The notes: generated by a model from the letters alone, not told the origin. A DNA stretch of 42,599 nucleotides from Betaproteobacteria bacterium (GCA_028868905.1 JAGWTQ010000007.1:1-42599); one strand, 5' to 3'. Shown: positions 1-7,081, numbered from the stretch's first letter. Numbers and translations: made by a program.

Positions 1-17
1 ATTTTGCTACTGCTCAT
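1..17 (-). CDS. Start of the gene after actA (partial; perhaps actB)
   Basis: Only five codons are visible (MSSSK), running off the window edge. An ATG at 17-15 is preceded by a good ribosome binding site (AAGGGAGAG, 31-23) and lies 30 bases after the stop of the pentaheme cytochrome gene, so a co-transcribed gene is likely. In Alternative Complex III operons the gene after actA is actB, a large iron-sulfur/molybdopterin-family subunit. That identity is inferred from order alone; nothing in five residues confirms it. Confidence 0.4.
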
Positions 18-47
18 ACACGCTCTCCCTTGCTTGCCGGTTACGAA

Positions 48-674
48 TCACTTGTGGCATTGCCAGCAGTCATTCGGCCCATTGCTCGTTTTCGTGGTAT
101 TTGCATTTTCCAGATGTTCCTTCTGGTGGCAGCTGACGCACCACCCCATGGAAAGCGCCTTAACGCGGCGGGCTGTGGTCATGGATCCCACATCGCCGTG
201 GCAGTAGCCACACACTTCCCGCACCGGCCGATGTTCGCGGAAATAGAAGCGCTGGATATGGCGTTCGTGATTGAAACGCACGAAATCCGGAAGGTCGTGA
301 ACCTTTTTCCAGGGAATGGGTTCTTTTTTCTCCCAGTATTCGAACAGCTTCTTGATGCGGGGCTTGTCCTTCACCGACTCGATCATCTTGTGACAGCCCA
401 TGCACTTGTCCAGGCGGGGGATGCCGGACACGTTGCTGCGACGGGCATAGGTGTGACAGTACATGCAATTGATGCCCATTTGCCCGGGTTCGGTGCCTGC
501 ATGGGTTTTATGGGGAAATTCAAAAGGCTGCTCGACAACCGGACCCAGAGCGTTAAACCCGTCATCCGTTTGGGACCCAATCGGCCCACCCTGAACAAAG
601 GGTTCAGCGAAGGCGGTCGAGCACAAGCAACACAGCAACAGCCAGACTAAAATTTTTCTAACGTGAACTTTCAT
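48..674 (-). CDS. actA: Pentaheme cytochrome c, ActA-like subunit of Alternative Complex III
   Basis: The 208-residue product begins with a Sec signal peptide or anchor (basic start, then a Leu/Cys-rich stretch ending in TAFA) and carries five CXXCH heme motifs: CMYCH, CMGCH, CGYCH, CVSCH and CWQCH. Spacing between motifs, the early FPHKTHAG element and the FNHERHI element, whose His residues could be distal heme ligands, resemble ActA. ActA is the pentaheme electron-output subunit of Alternative Complex III, a quinol:cytochrome c (or HiPIP) oxidoreductase unrelated to bc1. I start at ATG 674, which has AGGTG just upstream; a GTG three codons earlier (683) has poorer signals. Other multiheme cytochromes of the c3/c7 type are possible. 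The next gene, cut by the window edge, should decide it: actB would confirm the complex. Confidence 0.72.
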   Translation of the reverse strand: MKVHVRKILVWLLLCCLCSTAFAEPFVQGGPIGSQTDDGFNALGPVVEQPFEFPHKTHAGTEPGQMGINCMYCHTYARRSNVSGIPRLDKCMGCHKMIESVKDKPRIKKLFEYWEKKEPIPWKKVHDLPDFVRFNHERHIQRFYFREHRPVREVCGYCHGDVGSMTTARRVKALSMGWCVSCHQKEHLENANTTKTSNGPNDCWQCHK

Positions 675-992
675 CCCAAGCACCTGTTTACAGAAAGATC
701 AACCGGCATCGGGGGACAAGTCAGCCACGCGTAATGGCGCCCACGCACGTCCCGCGAAGGGACATGCCGAAGTTGCCAAAACACTCCCGCAGCGCAAACC
801 CGTGCAACACGCGGATGCACTGGGAGCACTGGGAACGGACGGACCTGAAACCGTCAGCTTGATTCAAGCGCCTTCAGCCGGTTGATCCGCAAACGGAAAA
901 AACCGGCCCGGATGTCACCCAAAAGGCAGCATCCGGCGCCAGACACACGAAAAGGCGCCTTGCGGCACCTTTTCGTCATTTAGAGCTTTATG
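675..992. other. 318-base noncoding stretch between actA and the HiPIP gene
   Basis: No convincing gene lies here. It holds a terminator-like hairpin at 948-975 just after the HiPIP gene and a weaker inverted repeat (CCGGATG at 908-914 with CATCCGG at 930-936). The remainder must contain the actA leader and, if actA is separately transcribed, its promoter. I could not pick a convincing -35/-10 pair. Confidence 0.5.
948..975 (-). terminator. Probable terminator after the HiPIP-like gene
   Basis: Two 12-base arms (948-959 and 964-975) pair with a single C/A mismatch around a TTGC loop. On the minus strand the hairpin lies 18 bases after the HiPIP stop codon, and its 3' arm ends in TTTTCG. There is no long T-run outside the stem, so it may be a weak terminator or a 3'-end stabilising hairpin. 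Confidence 0.55.
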
Positions 993-1298
993 TTATTTAG
1001 GCTTTGCAACAAACCCGTTGCAATAACAGGTCGGGCAGATTTCATCGTCGCCGGGATACAGCTTGCATCCGTGAACGTGCCCTTTGTCATTGGGTTTGCT
1101 CTTGTTGGGGAGGAAGTTCATGCACTTGGCACATTCCTTGTCCCCATTGGGAGTGTTTTGAAACTTCAGGGCGGCACGCACAGCGGTGTTCTGATGAGCG
1201 AACGCACTGGTATTGAAACCCACCATCGGCGCTGCCACGAGGGCAATGCTGCCCATTTTCAGCAGTTGACGGCGAGATTGCTTGACGTTGTCTTCCAT
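993..1298 (-). CDS. hip: HiPIP-like high-potential iron-sulfur protein, Tat-exported
   Basis: The 101-residue product has a twin-arginine signal (SRRQLLK at 8-14) followed by a hydrophobic stretch and an AFA cleavage site near 34. The mature part matches high-potential iron-sulfur proteins: a KFQNTPNGD lead-in, C56-x2-C59, GCKLYPG with C78, and a C-terminal YCNGF resembling the usual GWCxAF. HiPIPs are periplasmic one-electron carriers of a 4Fe-4S cluster, and one (Iro) has been linked to iron oxidation in Acidithiobacillus. The family normally has four cysteines; here there are six, with C88 and C91 added just before C93, and C78 to C93 is about one residue longer than usual. The ATG at 1298 has a strong GGAGGGGG ribosome site. 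It is monocistronic or leads towards actA, and is divergent from the cytochrome c4 gene. Confidence 0.8.
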   Translation of the reverse strand: MEDNVKQSRRQLLKMGSIALVAAPMVGFNTSAFAHQNTAVRAALKFQNTPNGDKECAKCMNFLPNKSKPNDKGHVHGCKLYPGDDEICPTCYCNGFVAKPK

Positions 1299-1305
1299 GT
1301 TGTAA

Positions 1306-1320
1306 CCCCCTCCAGATTGG
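1306..1320 (-). repeat. 15-base leader repeat, HiPIP copy
   Basis: On the minus strand this reads CCAATCTGGAGGGGG and includes the ribosome binding site of the HiPIP gene. The identical 15 bases occur at 1712-1726 on the plus strand before the cytochrome c4 gene, so the two copies form a long-range inverted repeat 391 bases apart. Confidence 0.85.
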
Positions 1321-1711
1321 AATGTTTACGGTGAACGGACGAGACCGCTACTTATATTTTTTATTGGCCGGTACAGCTTTTGGCCAACGGTGTGAACGTT
1401 GCTCGGCCGACCATGGACAAGAGCGTACCACCCAAAAAAACGGCTTGTCAAACATTTCGCACACGGCTTCACCCCCTTGCTGCAACATGTTGAAACACTT
1501 GTACGGCAAGGCGGAACAAGGTATTTGCTGTATGGAAAACGACCGTGATAGACTGCGCTACCGCGCCCGGTTTACCAGCCACACTACGTACTGTTTTCGC
1601 TGGTCGAACGGGCTCAGGATCAAGGGGGGCGCTGCCGGATATGCAGTTAATGACTTAAGCCGGAAGCCGCACAAAAAGGTTTTGTTTGGCACAGTTTATT
1701 TTATCTACAAG

Positions 1712-1726
1712 CCAATCTGGAGGGGG
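1712..1726 (+). repeat. 15-base leader repeat, cytochrome c4 copy
   Basis: CCAATCTGGAGGGGG, identical to the minus-strand copy at 1306-1320. It contains the ribosome binding site for the gene starting at 1732. Identity extends well beyond a Shine-Dalgarno core, so shared post-transcriptional control or a duplicated leader is possible. Confidence 0.85.
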
Positions 1727-1731
1727 AGTAC

Positions 1732-2478
1732 ATGCGTAAGTCAATGATCAAGTTTTCGTCGGGTATGGCGCTGGTTGCCATGCTCGTCAGCGGCTCGGTG
1801 TTTGCCAGCGAAGAATCTGCAATGCCCGGCGATCTTGCCAACGGCAAGAAAATTTTCACGGAAGGGAAAGGAGCTGCTGTGGCCTGCATGACTTGCCACG
1901 GAGAAACCGGCTGGGGCACTGAAGCCATGGGTGCGCCGCGCCTTGCCAATCTGGGCTACCCCTACATCGTCAAACAACTGACCGATCTGGCAGAAGGCCG
2001 CCGCGTGCCTTCGGGCGCTGGCGCTGTCATGCCGCTGTTTGCGCAGCAGCTCACGGAGCAGGATCGTCGTGATGTGGCTGCCTATGTGAACTCCTTCAAA
2101 ACGCAGCCCGAACTGTCCGATCTCAAAGCCCTCAAAGACAGCGGAACACCTGTCGGCGAAAAATATCTGGGCCAGGTCATCGTCAAGTATGGTGTGCTGG
2201 GCAAAGTGTCCGCCTGCCAGTCCTGCCATGGATACAACGGCCGTGGCGCCGCCCCCATGTTCCCGGTCATCGGTCAGCAAAAATACACGTACCTCGTCAA
2301 CCAGCTGCACAACTGGCGTGATGCCAGCCGTGCCAACGATCCTTACGGCATGATGCGCGCCATCGCCAAGAATCTGACGGACAACGACATCATCAATGTA
2401 GCCGCCTATCTTTCGTCGGCTCCCCGCACCACCGGGGAAACCAGGGATGGCACCACTGGCAACCCGAAAGCACAGTAA
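1732..2478 (+). CDS. Diheme cytochrome c4-type protein
   Basis: The 248-residue product has a Sec signal peptide ending in VFAS and two cytochrome c domains. Each has a CXXCH motif (CMTCH and CQSCH) followed by a plausible axial methionine (GAVMPLF in the first, PYGMMRA in the second) and the LTxxDxxxVAAY helix typical of cytochrome c4. Cytochrome c4 carries electrons in the periplasm from bc1-type complexes or donor proteins to terminal oxidases. It is about 40 residues longer than the second c4 in this window, with a longer linker and a Thr/Gly-rich tail. The start has a strong GGAGGGGG ribosome site and a strong terminator follows, so it is probably a single-gene unit, divergent from the HiPIP gene. 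Confidence 0.88.
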   Translation: MRKSMIKFSSGMALVAMLVSGSVFASEESAMPGDLANGKKIFTEGKGAAVACMTCHGETGWGTEAMGAPRLANLGYPYIVKQLTDLAEGRRVPSGAGAVMPLFAQQLTEQDRRDVAAYVNSFKTQPELSDLKALKDSGTPVGEKYLGQVIVKYGVLGKVSACQSCHGYNGRGAAPMFPVIGQQKYTYLVNQLHNWRDASRANDPYGMMRAIAKNLTDNDIINVAAYLSSAPRTTGETRDGTTGNPKAQ

Positions 2479-2533
2479 CGGCTGGCTCGGGCTGAAATCA
2501 GTCCGCAGAAGCACGTTGTATTGGCTCCATCTG

Positions 2534-2570
2534 AACCCGCGCGCTCAACGGCGCGCGGGTTTTGTTTTTG
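2534..2570 (+). terminator. Strong intrinsic terminator after cytochrome c4
   Basis: Arms AACCCGCGCGC (2534-2544) and GCGCGCGGGTT (2551-2561) pair perfectly over 11 bases around a 6-base loop. They are followed by TTGTTTTTG. This is a textbook rho-independent terminator separating the cytochrome c4 gene from the operon starting at 2599. Confidence 0.92.
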
Positions 2571-2598
2571 ATATCGGTACTTTGGGAGGTTGCAGGTC

Positions 2599-3171
2599 AT
2601 GAAATTCAGCCGCTTGAAACTGGGCGAAAAAATCCTGTTTGGCATCGTCGTCCTGATTTTTGTTTTTGCCGGCCTGAGTTTTGTGATGCTGGAGGTTTAC
2701 AGGTCCCATCTGGATCACCCCATGTACCCCACGACAACCCATTTCGATTTCACTCCGGAAGGCCTCCATGGGTCGGAGCTGTTCAGGGACCGCGGCTGTA
2801 CCTCCTGCCACCGTGCGGTGCGCAATGGAACAAACAACGGTGTCAATCTGGACGGGATCGGTTCGCGCCGCAGCCTGGATTATCTTCTGAGCTTCCTGAA
2901 AAAACCCGAGACCACTTATGAATCCAAGACACTGGATCACGGTCTCAACAAGGAAGCCGCCTATGTGGCCGGATTGCCTGATGCGGACCTTCACGCCATC
3001 GCCGTTTTTCTGTCAGAATTAAAGGCCACGCAAGGCTCAGCAGATGCACGCCTTCCCATGCCGGAACGTTCTGGTTTCGTGGATGAGATGGTCAAGATTT
3101 GGGCCCCCAGCACCTGGAAGCACGAATATCATGACTTGCGCCAGGATGCGATGCAGCCGCAAAAAAAGTAA
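2599..3171 (+). CDS. Membrane-anchored monoheme cytochrome c
   Basis: The 190-residue product has one N-terminal membrane anchor (about residues 11-31) and a periplasmic domain with one heme motif (CTSCH, C67-H71) and a C-terminal LPDADLHAIAVFL helix typical of class I cytochromes c. The layout resembles NorC and other tethered cytochromes that feed heme-copper oxidases. No methionine occurs between the heme motif and that helix, where the sixth iron ligand normally sits; the first is M154. H114 is a candidate substitute ligand. The start is ATG 2599 with GGGAGG nine bases upstream; a TTG at 2590 is less likely. It heads a four-gene operon with the oxidase-subunit-like protein 12 bases downstream, suggesting the two interact. 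The function is not established. Confidence 0.75.
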   Translation: MKFSRLKLGEKILFGIVVLIFVFAGLSFVMLEVYRSHLDHPMYPTTTHFDFTPEGLHGSELFRDRGCTSCHRAVRNGTNNGVNLDGIGSRRSLDYLLSFLKKPETTYESKTLDHGLNKEAAYVAGLPDADLHAIAVFLSELKATQGSADARLPMPERSGFVDEMVKIWAPSTWKHEYHDLRQDAMQPQKK

Positions 3172-3183
3172 GAGGTCTACAGC

Positions 3184-3702
3184 ATGACACCACAGCAACC
3201 TTTGAACCCAGGCATCGTCACGCGGGAATACACGCTGTTTACCCTGCTTTTTGTCTATGCCTGCATCACCTACGCCATCATCGGGTTTTCCTGGGGCGCA
3301 TTGATGGGAGGCATTCCAGCTTTCCGCATGTTTGTGGATACCGCACCCCACGGCAAACTGATCCTGCTGGCCCATGGCCATATCAACTTGCTGGGCTGGG
3401 TGGAAATGGCCATTTTCGGGGCCATCTACTATTTCGTTCCCCGCCTGGTCAACCGCCCCATTTACAGCATGTCGCTGGTGAAAATCCACTTCTGGATGCA
3501 CAATATCGGACTGATGGGAATGGTGATTCTGTTCACCACGGCCGGCATCATCGGCGGCTATGATCCCGGTCCTGAAGTGGAGACCACGGTGACCCACCTG
3601 ATGGCTGGCGTCGGTTTTTTTGGCACGCTGGTTCTTCTGGCCAACATCATCTGGGGTTACAACATTTTCAAGACGGGCAAACACGGCTCGGACGCGCCAT
3701 GA
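3184..3702 (+). CDS. Small four-helix protein resembling heme-copper oxidase subunit I
   Basis: The 172-residue product has four predicted membrane helices (about 16-40, 56-84, 97-124, 139-160). The element HGHINLLGW followed by FGAIYYFVPRL resembles the early part of NorB/CcoN-type subunit I, where a His ligates low-spin heme b. Histidines at 56, 64, 66, 102, 106 and 138 could bind one or two hemes. At 172 residues it is far shorter than a catalytic subunit (roughly 450 or more) and lacks the later helices that carry the CuB and high-spin heme ligands, so it cannot be a complete oxidase. It lies 12 bases after a tethered cytochrome c and overlaps the next gene by four bases. A membrane heme protein passing electrons between quinone and cytochrome c is my best guess. 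Confidence 0.65.
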   Translation: MTPQQPLNPGIVTREYTLFTLLFVYACITYAIIGFSWGALMGGIPAFRMFVDTAPHGKLILLAHGHINLLGWVEMAIFGAIYYFVPRLVNRPIYSMSLVKIHFWMHNIGLMGMVILFTTAGIIGGYDPGPEVETTVTHLMAGVGFFGTLVLLANIIWGYNIFKTGKHGSDAP

Positions 3703-4223
3703 CTGCACGCTTGCGGAAGCATCTGCTGGGTATTCTGACTGCTGTTTTCCTGGCTGGATGCAGCGGCAACCAACACAACTCGGGGTTGGAGCAGGGCGAG
3801 GTCGCGCCCAGCCTGCCCACCAAAACCCTTGCCGATGTGGGAGGGGATTTGAGCCGTATCACCACCTACCGCCAACCGGATGAGCGCATGTATCAGTATT
3901 CACTGGACAAGGCCCTGGCCTTGCGCAAGCCCATCCTGCTGGAGTTTGCGACACCAGGACACTGCTCCATCTGCGATCGCCAGTTGCAAATCACAAAGGC
4001 CATGCTCGACAAGTACCAATCGCAAGTACTGTTCCTGCACATGGACCAGTACGAAAACCCTGAAGCATTCAAGGCATACCGCGTCATGGGCGATCCTTGG
4101 ACTTTCGTCATCGACAGCAAGGGGATCGTGCGCTACCAGCAGCCGGGAGCCATGCTCTATGGGGAAATGGATCGCGCCATTCAGGGCGTCCTGGCCCAGC
4201 CAAGCCACGCTTCCGTCAACTGA
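3699..4223 (+). CDS. Thioredoxin-like lipoprotein
   Basis: The 174-residue product has a lipoprotein signal with lipobox LAGC (lipid-modified Cys21), then a thioredoxin-fold domain. The segment PILLEFATPGHCSICDRQ contains the active-site-like C89-S-I-C92, and MGDPWTFVIDSKGIVRY matches the later part of the fold. Such proteins reduce disulfides or deliver copper or heme-related thiols in the periplasm (SCO, TlpA and CcmG-like families). CSIC is not the classical CGPC or CEPC, so redox behaviour cannot be assigned. Its start ATGA overlaps the stop of the oxidase-subunit-like gene, implying translational coupling and a role in maturing or protecting that membrane heme protein or its partner cytochrome. 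Confidence 0.7.
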   Translation: MTARLRKHLLGILTAVFLAGCSGNQHNSGLEQGEVAPSLPTKTLADVGGDLSRITTYRQPDERMYQYSLDKALALRKPILLEFATPGHCSICDRQLQITKAMLDKYQSQVLFLHMDQYENPEAFKAYRVMGDPWTFVIDSKGIVRYQQPGAMLYGEMDRAIQGVLAQPSHASVN

Positions 4224-4242
4224 CTGTGCTGGCTTAATTTCC

Positions 4243-4695
4243 ATGAACCAAGGCACGCGCTACCTTCTCAAACAGGACAAGCAAGGCATGGTATGGGACT
4301 TGCTGCTCTATGTTCCGACGGTCACGGCCTTGCTGGGCATTGCAGCCAATGCCTGGTTTGGCGAAAACCCGAACTTGGCCTATCTGCTGGTTTTCCTGGG
4401 CAGCTTCTTTCTGATTGCCGGGGCCAACCGCATTCTAAAAACCCGCCTGATGCTGCTGCCTACTTCACCGGTAGCCATCAATGCATCAAAGCTGCATGCG
4501 ACGCTGGAGCTTCGCAACGGGCAGCGCGTGGAACTGCTCAAGGACATCAAGCTGTACAAGGACTATTCAGGCCGCTCTTTCGGGCTGACCGGCCTTAACA
4601 GCACCGGACAGCGACTGCAGTTCGTTTTCCACAAGGGACAGTTTGCCCTCGAACGGGACTACCAGGGCCTGCAGAATATTTACAAGCCGTCCTGA
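4243..4695 (+). CDS. Membrane protein of unknown function, last gene of the cytochrome operon
   Basis: The 150-residue product has two membrane helices (about residues 18-36 and 46-64) followed by a roughly 85-residue soluble domain rich in beta-strand-like alternation (for example the stretch around LHATLELRNGQRVELL). The start is ATG 4243, 19 bases after the preceding stop; the same frame stays open upstream inside the previous gene but lacks a better start. I do not recognise the family. A two-helix anchor plus small beta domain is reminiscent of PH-like membrane proteins, but that is only a shape comparison. It ends three bases before the convergent gene at 4699. Confidence 0.6.
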   Translation: MNQGTRYLLKQDKQGMVWDLLLYVPTVTALLGIAANAWFGENPNLAYLLVFLGSFFLIAGANRILKTRLMLLPTSPVAINASKLHATLELRNGQRVELLKDIKLYKDYSGRSFGLTGLNSTGQRLQFVFHKGQFALERDYQGLQNIYKPS

Positions 4696-4698
4696 GTT

Positions 4699-4899
4699 TC
4701 AGCGCCCCCGCCGCCGGCGGTACACATCCAAGGCCATGAAGCCGATGACACCGCCGACCAACAGGCAGGCCCCTCCCATCAAGGTATATTCCGTATCGGG
4801 ACTGACCAGCCCACCCACCAGCATGTGTACCGTGTAGGCCGTGAGAAAGAGGGAGCTCATGGTAACCACCAGGTATATCGCCAGTTCACGCAACGGCAT
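4699..4899 (-). CDS. Small two-helix membrane protein, unknown function
   Basis: The 66-residue product has two hydrophobic segments (about residues 5-30 and 37-57) and a very basic tail ending RRRRGR, which should face the cytoplasm. The ATG at 4899 has an excellent GGGAGGGGG ribosome site, and the gene begins 17 bases after the stop of the polytopic membrane protein, so it is probably co-transcribed with it and the cytochrome c4 upstream. I do not recognise the family. Confidence 0.6.
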   Translation of the reverse strand: MPLRELAIYLVVTMSSLFLTAYTVHMLVGGLVSPDTEYTLMGGACLLVGGVIGFMALDVYRRRRGR

Positions 4900-4916
4900 G
4901 ACGCCCCCTCCCCCAT

Positions 4917-6395
4917 TCAGCGCGCGGAGTCGGGCGCCGTCACCGGTGCAGCGGGCAATGGCGCCAGAACCGGCGAGCGCACCTTGAGAATGACGCCTCC
5001 GGGCTGGAGCGATACCGTTTCCACGCTTGTGCCAAGCTGCGAAAGATTTTGGACCAGCCCAATATTTTTCTGTGCATTGGGCGCAAAAATCAGATGGGTC
5101 AATCCCCGCATCATCGCCAACTGGGTTTCAGGATCCTTGGCTGCAGGAGGCAGTGACAGCGCATCGCAACGACAGGCAATCATGGTCCGGGCAGGCCACT
5201 GACTGGCCACCCGGATGCGGGGCATGGGCAAGCGCTTTTCCTCCATGGCCACCCTCGTTCTGTCCACGTCGTCGGCGAACTGGCGGATCAGCTGGTCTTG
5301 TGCAGGCATTACCCCGTTTTTGCCTTGCTCGTACCAGATGCGATCACTTCGCATGAACAAGGTGGAAAGAATCACCACCAACAGCAGCAGCCATCCCCGC
5401 TGCAGGAAGAAGCCCTTCCCGGTCAGCAACTCCCTGGGTTTCAGGAGCCACTCGAAACCGCCGTAGCACAACAGTGAAACCGCCAGAAATCCCCACGAAG
5501 CATCACACAGGAACGCGCCCAGTACAGTCCCCCACCAGAGGGAACGTCCCAGCAGGTCATTCCAGAACAGGCGCCGTTGCCCTATGAGCAGCATCACCAG
5601 CAGCCCGGTAAGTACCAGGCCGGCGGCCCATTCGCCCGTATCGAGTTCTGGCGACTCCAGGTCGCTGGCTGTAATCCACGTCACCGCCTGGCGCAGGGGA
5701 TTCTGCCACCCGCCCAGATCAGGCCAGCCCCAGCGCAGCAGCAACGCAATGAAGCTGACCACGGCAATGCCGGCATAAAAGTAGCGCTGCTGGATGCGGT
5801 CCAGAGGCTTCGTGCGCCAGGCCCAGGCCAGGGACAAGGGATAGGCAAGTCCGGCCGGATGCAGGCTCACTGCGAAAGCGCACAGCGCCAGTTGCGCAAA
5901 ATACAGCCCCCCGAAATGTCTTGGCGCTTCCCGATATGCACGGTCCAGCCAGTACCCCGCCGTGAAAACGGCCAGCAGCAAAACCCCGGGGGAAAGGGTG
6001 TCGATCTGCTGCAGGCTGACCGGTGCGATCAGCAACAACCCCGTGGCCAGCAATGCAACTTCTTCGGATCCGGTTTGCCGGCGCCAGCTGTACAGGCCGT
6101 GGGCCGTCCAGGCGAGAACGGCTATCAGGACCACTTTGGCCACAATGATCTGTCCAGGCCAGAGAAACCCGAGTGGCAGCCAGAGAATGGCGCGCATATC
6201 CGGCAACCCCAGGGTGACAACCGAGCTCGCCACCTGGTCACCTATGGACCAGTCCAGCAACAGGGCCTTGGCCCCGCCCTCGTCCAGCACGTAAGGCGAG
6301 TGGCGCAGCAACAGGATCATGAGGATGGCCCATAGGGCCAACGACAGATAACCCCAAACGCGGAGAGTGATCAGGGCAGGCTTCACTTCAGTCAA
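4917..6395 (-). CDS. Polytopic membrane protein, unknown function
   Basis: The 492-residue product has roughly nine to eleven membrane helices in its first 360 residues and a soluble C-terminal domain of about 130 residues. The layout resembles GT-C-type glycosyltransferases or mannosyltransferases, and an acidic DEGGAK element lies in the first loop after helix 1, where GT-C enzymes carry catalytic acidic residues. I see no decisive motif. The start is uncertain: reading opens at a TTG (6395) three bases after the stop of the cytochrome c4 gene, with a GTG three codons later, and neither has a clear ribosome site. Translational coupling to the cytochrome gene is therefore likely. Confidence 0.6.
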   Translation of the reverse strand: MTEVKPALITLRVWGYLSLALWAILMILLLRHSPYVLDEGGAKALLLDWSIGDQVASSVVTLGLPDMRAILWLPLGFLWPGQIIVAKVVLIAVLAWTAHGLYSWRRQTGSEEVALLATGLLLIAPVSLQQIDTLSPGVLLLAVFTAGYWLDRAYREAPRHFGGLYFAQLALCAFAVSLHPAGLAYPLSLAWAWRTKPLDRIQQRYFYAGIAVVSFIALLLRWGWPDLGGWQNPLRQAVTWITASDLESPELDTGEWAAGLVLTGLLVMLLIGQRRLFWNDLLGRSLWWGTVLGAFLCDASWGFLAVSLLCYGGFEWLLKPRELLTGKGFFLQRGWLLLLVVILSTLFMRSDRIWYEQGKNGVMPAQDQLIRQFADDVDRTRVAMEEKRLPMPRIRVASQWPARTMIACRCDALSLPPAAKDPETQLAMMRGLTHLIFAPNAQKNIGLVQNLSQLGTSVETVSLQPGGVILKVRSPVLAPLPAAPVTAPDSAR

Positions 6396-6398
6396 GGT

Positions 6399-7019
6399 TC
6401 AATGCAGGCCGGCGGTAAAGTCCGCCAGTGCCTTGATTTCCTGGTTGCTCAGGCGATGGGCGACGGCTCGCATGATGCCGGAAGGGTCATTGCTGCGCGA
6501 ACCGTTCTTGAAGTGCTGCAGCTGTATTTCGGTGTATTCCTGATACTGTCCCGACAACCGGGGAAAGAGTGCGGGAATTCCGCTCCCGGTCGGACCATGG
6601 CAACCGGAGCAGGCGGGAACCCCCCGGTCGGCATCGCCTGCACGCCAAAGTTTCTCTCCCATAGCCACCAGCTTCGGGCTGGTTGCTTGCGACCTTTTCG
6701 GAGGCTGTTCGGCGTACCAGGCCGCCACGTTCCGGATATCTTCTTCCGAAAGCATCGACACAATGCCGGACATGATGGGATTGTTCCGCGCCGGAGGGGC
6801 TCCGTTGATGGATTTCATGTTGTTCAGTTGCTTGGCGGTGTAATCCGGCAACTGGGCAGCCAGGTGAGGCTGGGTGGGAATCGGGCTGACGCCGTCAGCG
6901 CCATGGCAGGCAAAACACACGGAAGTGGCAATCACTTTGCCTTTCTGCGCATCCCCCTGAAACGCCCAGGACGACGTGGATAATACAGCCAACAATGCCA
7001 GTACAGCCGTTTTCCTCAT
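6399..7019 (-). CDS. Second diheme cytochrome c4
   Basis: The 206-residue product has a signal peptide (MRKTAVLALLAVLSTSSWAF) and two c-type heme domains: CFACH and CSGCH, with axial methionine candidates in NPIMSGI and SGIMRAV. Length and layout are those of classical cytochrome c4, a periplasmic electron carrier to terminal oxidases. The start is ATG 7019 with GGAG upstream; the frame is open further upstream, but that part does not resemble a signal peptide. It leads a three-gene minus-strand group with two unknown membrane proteins and is a paralog of the longer c4 gene at 1732. Confidence 0.88.
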   Translation of the reverse strand: MRKTAVLALLAVLSTSSWAFQGDAQKGKVIATSVCFACHGADGVSPIPTQPHLAAQLPDYTAKQLNNMKSINGAPPARNNPIMSGIVSMLSEEDIRNVAAWYAEQPPKRSQATSPKLVAMGEKLWRAGDADRGVPACSGCHGPTGSGIPALFPRLSGQYQEYTEIQLQHFKNGSRSNDPSGIMRAVAHRLSNQEIKALADFTAGLH

Positions 7020-7075
7020 GCTCGCTCCTCGCAGCTTGACGCCCCATGACCGGGGGGGTGCCGGGTGACCGCAGT

Positions 7076-7081
7076 ATTTTA

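Larger units (their letters stand above)
1299..1731. promoter_or_regulatory. 433-base divergent control region between HiPIP and cytochrome c4 genes
   Basis: No credible gene is present. It must contain promoters for both flanking electron-carrier genes. Visible elements are the same 15-base leader copied at both ends, a TATAAG hexamer on the minus strand (within 1350-1365) that could be a -10 for the HiPIP gene, a 10-base palindrome CAACATGTTG at 1483-1492, and an AT-rich stretch at 1680-1710 before the cytochrome gene. I could not assign a convincing -35 to either side. Confidence 0.45.

Noticed and set aside
1322-1747. Open frame of 141 codons in the HiPIP/cytochrome c4 gap
   Set aside because: No ribosome site, no family resemblance, runs into the cytochrome gene, and covers the leader and promoter elements.
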